Source of the DNA: Methanomassiliicoccales archaeon
Lineage (GTDB): Archaea > Thermoplasmatota > Thermoplasmata > SG8-5
Length of the DNA: 6,316 nt
Assembly (NCBI GenBank): GCA_030636255.1
Contig: DAOVXH010000106.1
Location: 1 to 6,316, forward strand
Reading direction: 5' to 3'
Numbering within the stretch: position 1 is the stretch's first letter; each line of letters starts with the position of its first letter. The translations under genes and the position numbers were made by a program. The notes under the pieces are model-generated. The model had not been told where the DNA came from. It saw nothing but the letters and a program-made list of their open reading frames with translations, and did not search any database. Shown here one piece after another: positions 4,913 through 6,316 of this stretch.

Positions 4913-6316
4913 GCATAACGAACAATGAGCTTTTTGAAAAATTAGCCAATATTGTAGGGCAAAAAAGAGTCAGGACGAATAAGATGGAGATGTCTGTTTA
5001 CAGTCACGACCTAGCTCCACTTCCTAAAGAGGCTGGCCTGGCTTTTAAAGTCATCCCTGACGCTGTTGTTAGACCGAAATCGGCCCATGAAATATCAGAT
5101 ATAATGAAATTGGCATGTGAAGAGAATATACCTGTTGTTCCACGGGGCGCTGCTACATGGGGATTAAGCGGTGCTGTACCGTCTCAAGGCGGAATAGTCC
5201 TAGATATGACCACCATGAACAAAGTGCTCAGGGTGGACAAAGATAACCTTGAAGTGGAGGTGGAGGCAGGTGCCGTATGGCAAAATGTTCACGATGCAGC
5301 ATTGGAAAGAGGTCTGCTCATTCCCTCACACCCCAGCAGCATCCACGCAGCAACCATTGCTGGCTGGATAAACACCGGCGGCATAGGATACGGAACTTAC
5401 AAATACGGTTCCATAGGAAACAATATCCGAAACATGGAAGTTGTTCTTCCAGAAGGTCAGATAATTAACACTGGTTTCAATAAGGTTTCCGACCATATGT
5501 CTGGCTATAATCTAAACGGCCTTTTTGTTGGAAGCGAAGGCACACTGGGCGTTATTACAAAGGTTACCATCCAGGCATACCCAGCACCAGAGGTTCTTAA
5601 ACCAATGGCCTATCAATTCAATACCTTATATGAGGCAATACCTTTCTTAATGGCCGTTACCAGGAGCCATGTAAATCCCCTAAGCATATCCATAGTGGAC
5701 GAAAAACACATGGTCTACCTTGATAAGATGGGTAAGCACACCCCAGGTAAAGGTGCACTTGTCAACATAGCCCTTGAGGGTTCAGCTGAGTCTGTAAAGG
5801 TTGAAGAAGATGCTATAGATGCAATGCTTAATCTTGTTGGAGGAAAAAAGCTTCCTGATGATGTGGGGTCCCATGAATGGGATGAGAGAGCCTATGAATT
5901 TAGAATGCGAGAGGTAGGTCTCTGCGCAATTCCCGGTGAAATACTGGTTCCTTTGACCAAATTCGACAAGGTTCTGGATGACATTTATGAACTTATTGAC
6001 AGCATGGGAATGGAGGGCGCTGTAATGGGGACCATGGCAGACAGGAACAGTGTCACATTGTTACCATATTACATATTCAATGACAAGAAAATAATTAAGA
6101 GTCTGATTAGTCTGGCATACCCGAAGAAACTTGGAGACATTGGATTCAAGCATGACGGAAGGCCACTTGGCTTTGGACTGTTCTTTGCCTCGAACCTCCC
6201 CAAGATAAGAGGCCAGGGAGCCGAAGTAATGTTTGATATTAAGACTGTATTGGATCCGCATAATGTTCTAAACCCCGGGAAACTGGTAGAAGGAGTGATG
6301 AAGTACGGCATACCTA
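4909..6316 (+). CDS. GlcD-like FAD-binding oxidoreductase (2-hydroxyacid dehydrogenase family), C-terminus beyond right edge
   Basis: The frame is open from ATG 4909 to the window end, giving 469 residues without a stop. It is a PCMH-type FAD-binding flavoprotein of the GlcD/D-lactate dehydrogenase family, which oxidises 2-hydroxyacids such as lactate or glycolate. Visible motifs are VVPRGAATWGLSGAVPSQGG (76-95, FAD pyrophosphate loop), PSHPSS then ATIAGWINTGG (139-158), YG-x4-N-x6-EVVLPEG (about 166-183), GSEGTLGVITKVT (208-220) and the closing LDPHNVLNPGKL (448-459). The last is normally near the C-terminus, so little should be missing. The usual HxGDGNxH metal/substrate motif is absent; the corresponding region reads GTMADRNSVTLLPYY (374-388). 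There is no signal peptide or membrane helix, so it is probably a cytoplasmic, peripheral enzyme. Overlap with the cytochrome b gene suggests that protein is its electron acceptor, perhaps through a GlcF-like iron-sulfur subunit. The substrate cannot be assigned. Confidence 0.9.
   Translation, partial: MSITNNELFEKLANIVGQKRVRTNKMEMSVYSHDLAPLPKEAGLAFKVIPDAVVRPKSAHEISDIMKLACEENIPVVPRGAATWGLSGAVPSQGGIVLDMTTMNKVLRVDKDNLEVEVEAGAVWQNVHDAALERGLLIPSHPSSIHAATIAGWINTGGIGYGTYKYGSIGNNIRNMEVVLPEGQIINTGFNKVSDHMSGYNLNGLFVGSEGTLGVITKVTIQAYPAPEVLKPMAYQFNTLYEAIPFLMAVTRSHVNPLSISIVDEKHMVYLDKMGKHTPGKGALVNIALEGSAESVKVEEDAIDAMLNLVGGKKLPDDVGSHEWDERAYEFRMREVGLCAIPGEILVPLTKFDKVLDDIYELIDSMGMEGAVMGTMADRNSVTLLPYYIFNDKKIIKSLISLAYPKKLGDIGFKHDGRPLGFGLFFASNLPKIRGQGAEVMFDIKTVLDPHNVLNPGKLVEGVMKYGIP

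Noticed and set aside
6061..6311. Two minus-strand open frames near the right edge
   Set aside because: Both are antisense to the GlcD-like gene, whose FAD-family motifs and closing NPGK motif show that the plus strand is coding.

Overview
The window looks archaeal. Both promoters in the 165-bp divergent gap (2430-2594) have a BRE-like purine stretch next to a TATA box. One TATA box is centred 26.5 bases from the first base of the ccmF start codon, the geometry of a leaderless archaeal mRNA. Other genes carry Shine-Dalgarno sequences (CCTTCC at 171-176 read on the minus strand, GGAGGT at 4897-4902), so the host mixes leaderless and leadered translation. The lineage cannot be fixed from sequence alone. 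A c-type cytochrome-bearing archaeon, possibly Thermoplasmatota or a Euryarchaeota-related group, is an inference with low confidence.

Minus strand, from the divergent gap leftwards: a CcmF-type haem lyase (2429-303) for cytochrome c maturation, then a 137-bp gap, then the first 55 codons of a GlcF/LutA-like [4Fe-4S] protein that leaves the window at base 1. Plus strand, from the same gap rightwards: a membrane-anchored multihaem cytochrome c (2595-4145) with a NapC/NirT-like N-terminus and 19 CXnCH motifs; a formate-dehydrogenase-gamma (FdnI)-like cytochrome b (4166-4912); and, overlapping it by ATGA, a GlcD-like FAD-binding 2-hydroxyacid dehydrogenase-type flavoprotein (4909 to beyond the right edge).

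Together the genes suggest a respiratory module. The flavoprotein, perhaps with the GlcF-like iron-sulfur protein, would exchange electrons with the membrane cytochrome b. That protein would connect directly or through quinone to a NapC-like multihaem cytochrome outside the membrane, while CcmF helps attach the haems. Substrate, direction of electron flow and terminal partner cannot be read from the sequence.

The most unusual points are: the mix of haem motifs (CX1CH, CX2CH, CX3CH, CX4CH) in one protein; two CX1CH motifs at the same place in an exact 84-residue tandem repeat; a lysine in the cytochrome b where FdnI has its second helix-4 haem histidine; a GlcD-like enzyme lacking the usual HxGDGNxH motif; and a duplicated acidic tail on CcmF. 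No RNA genes, mobile elements or CRISPR arrays were seen.
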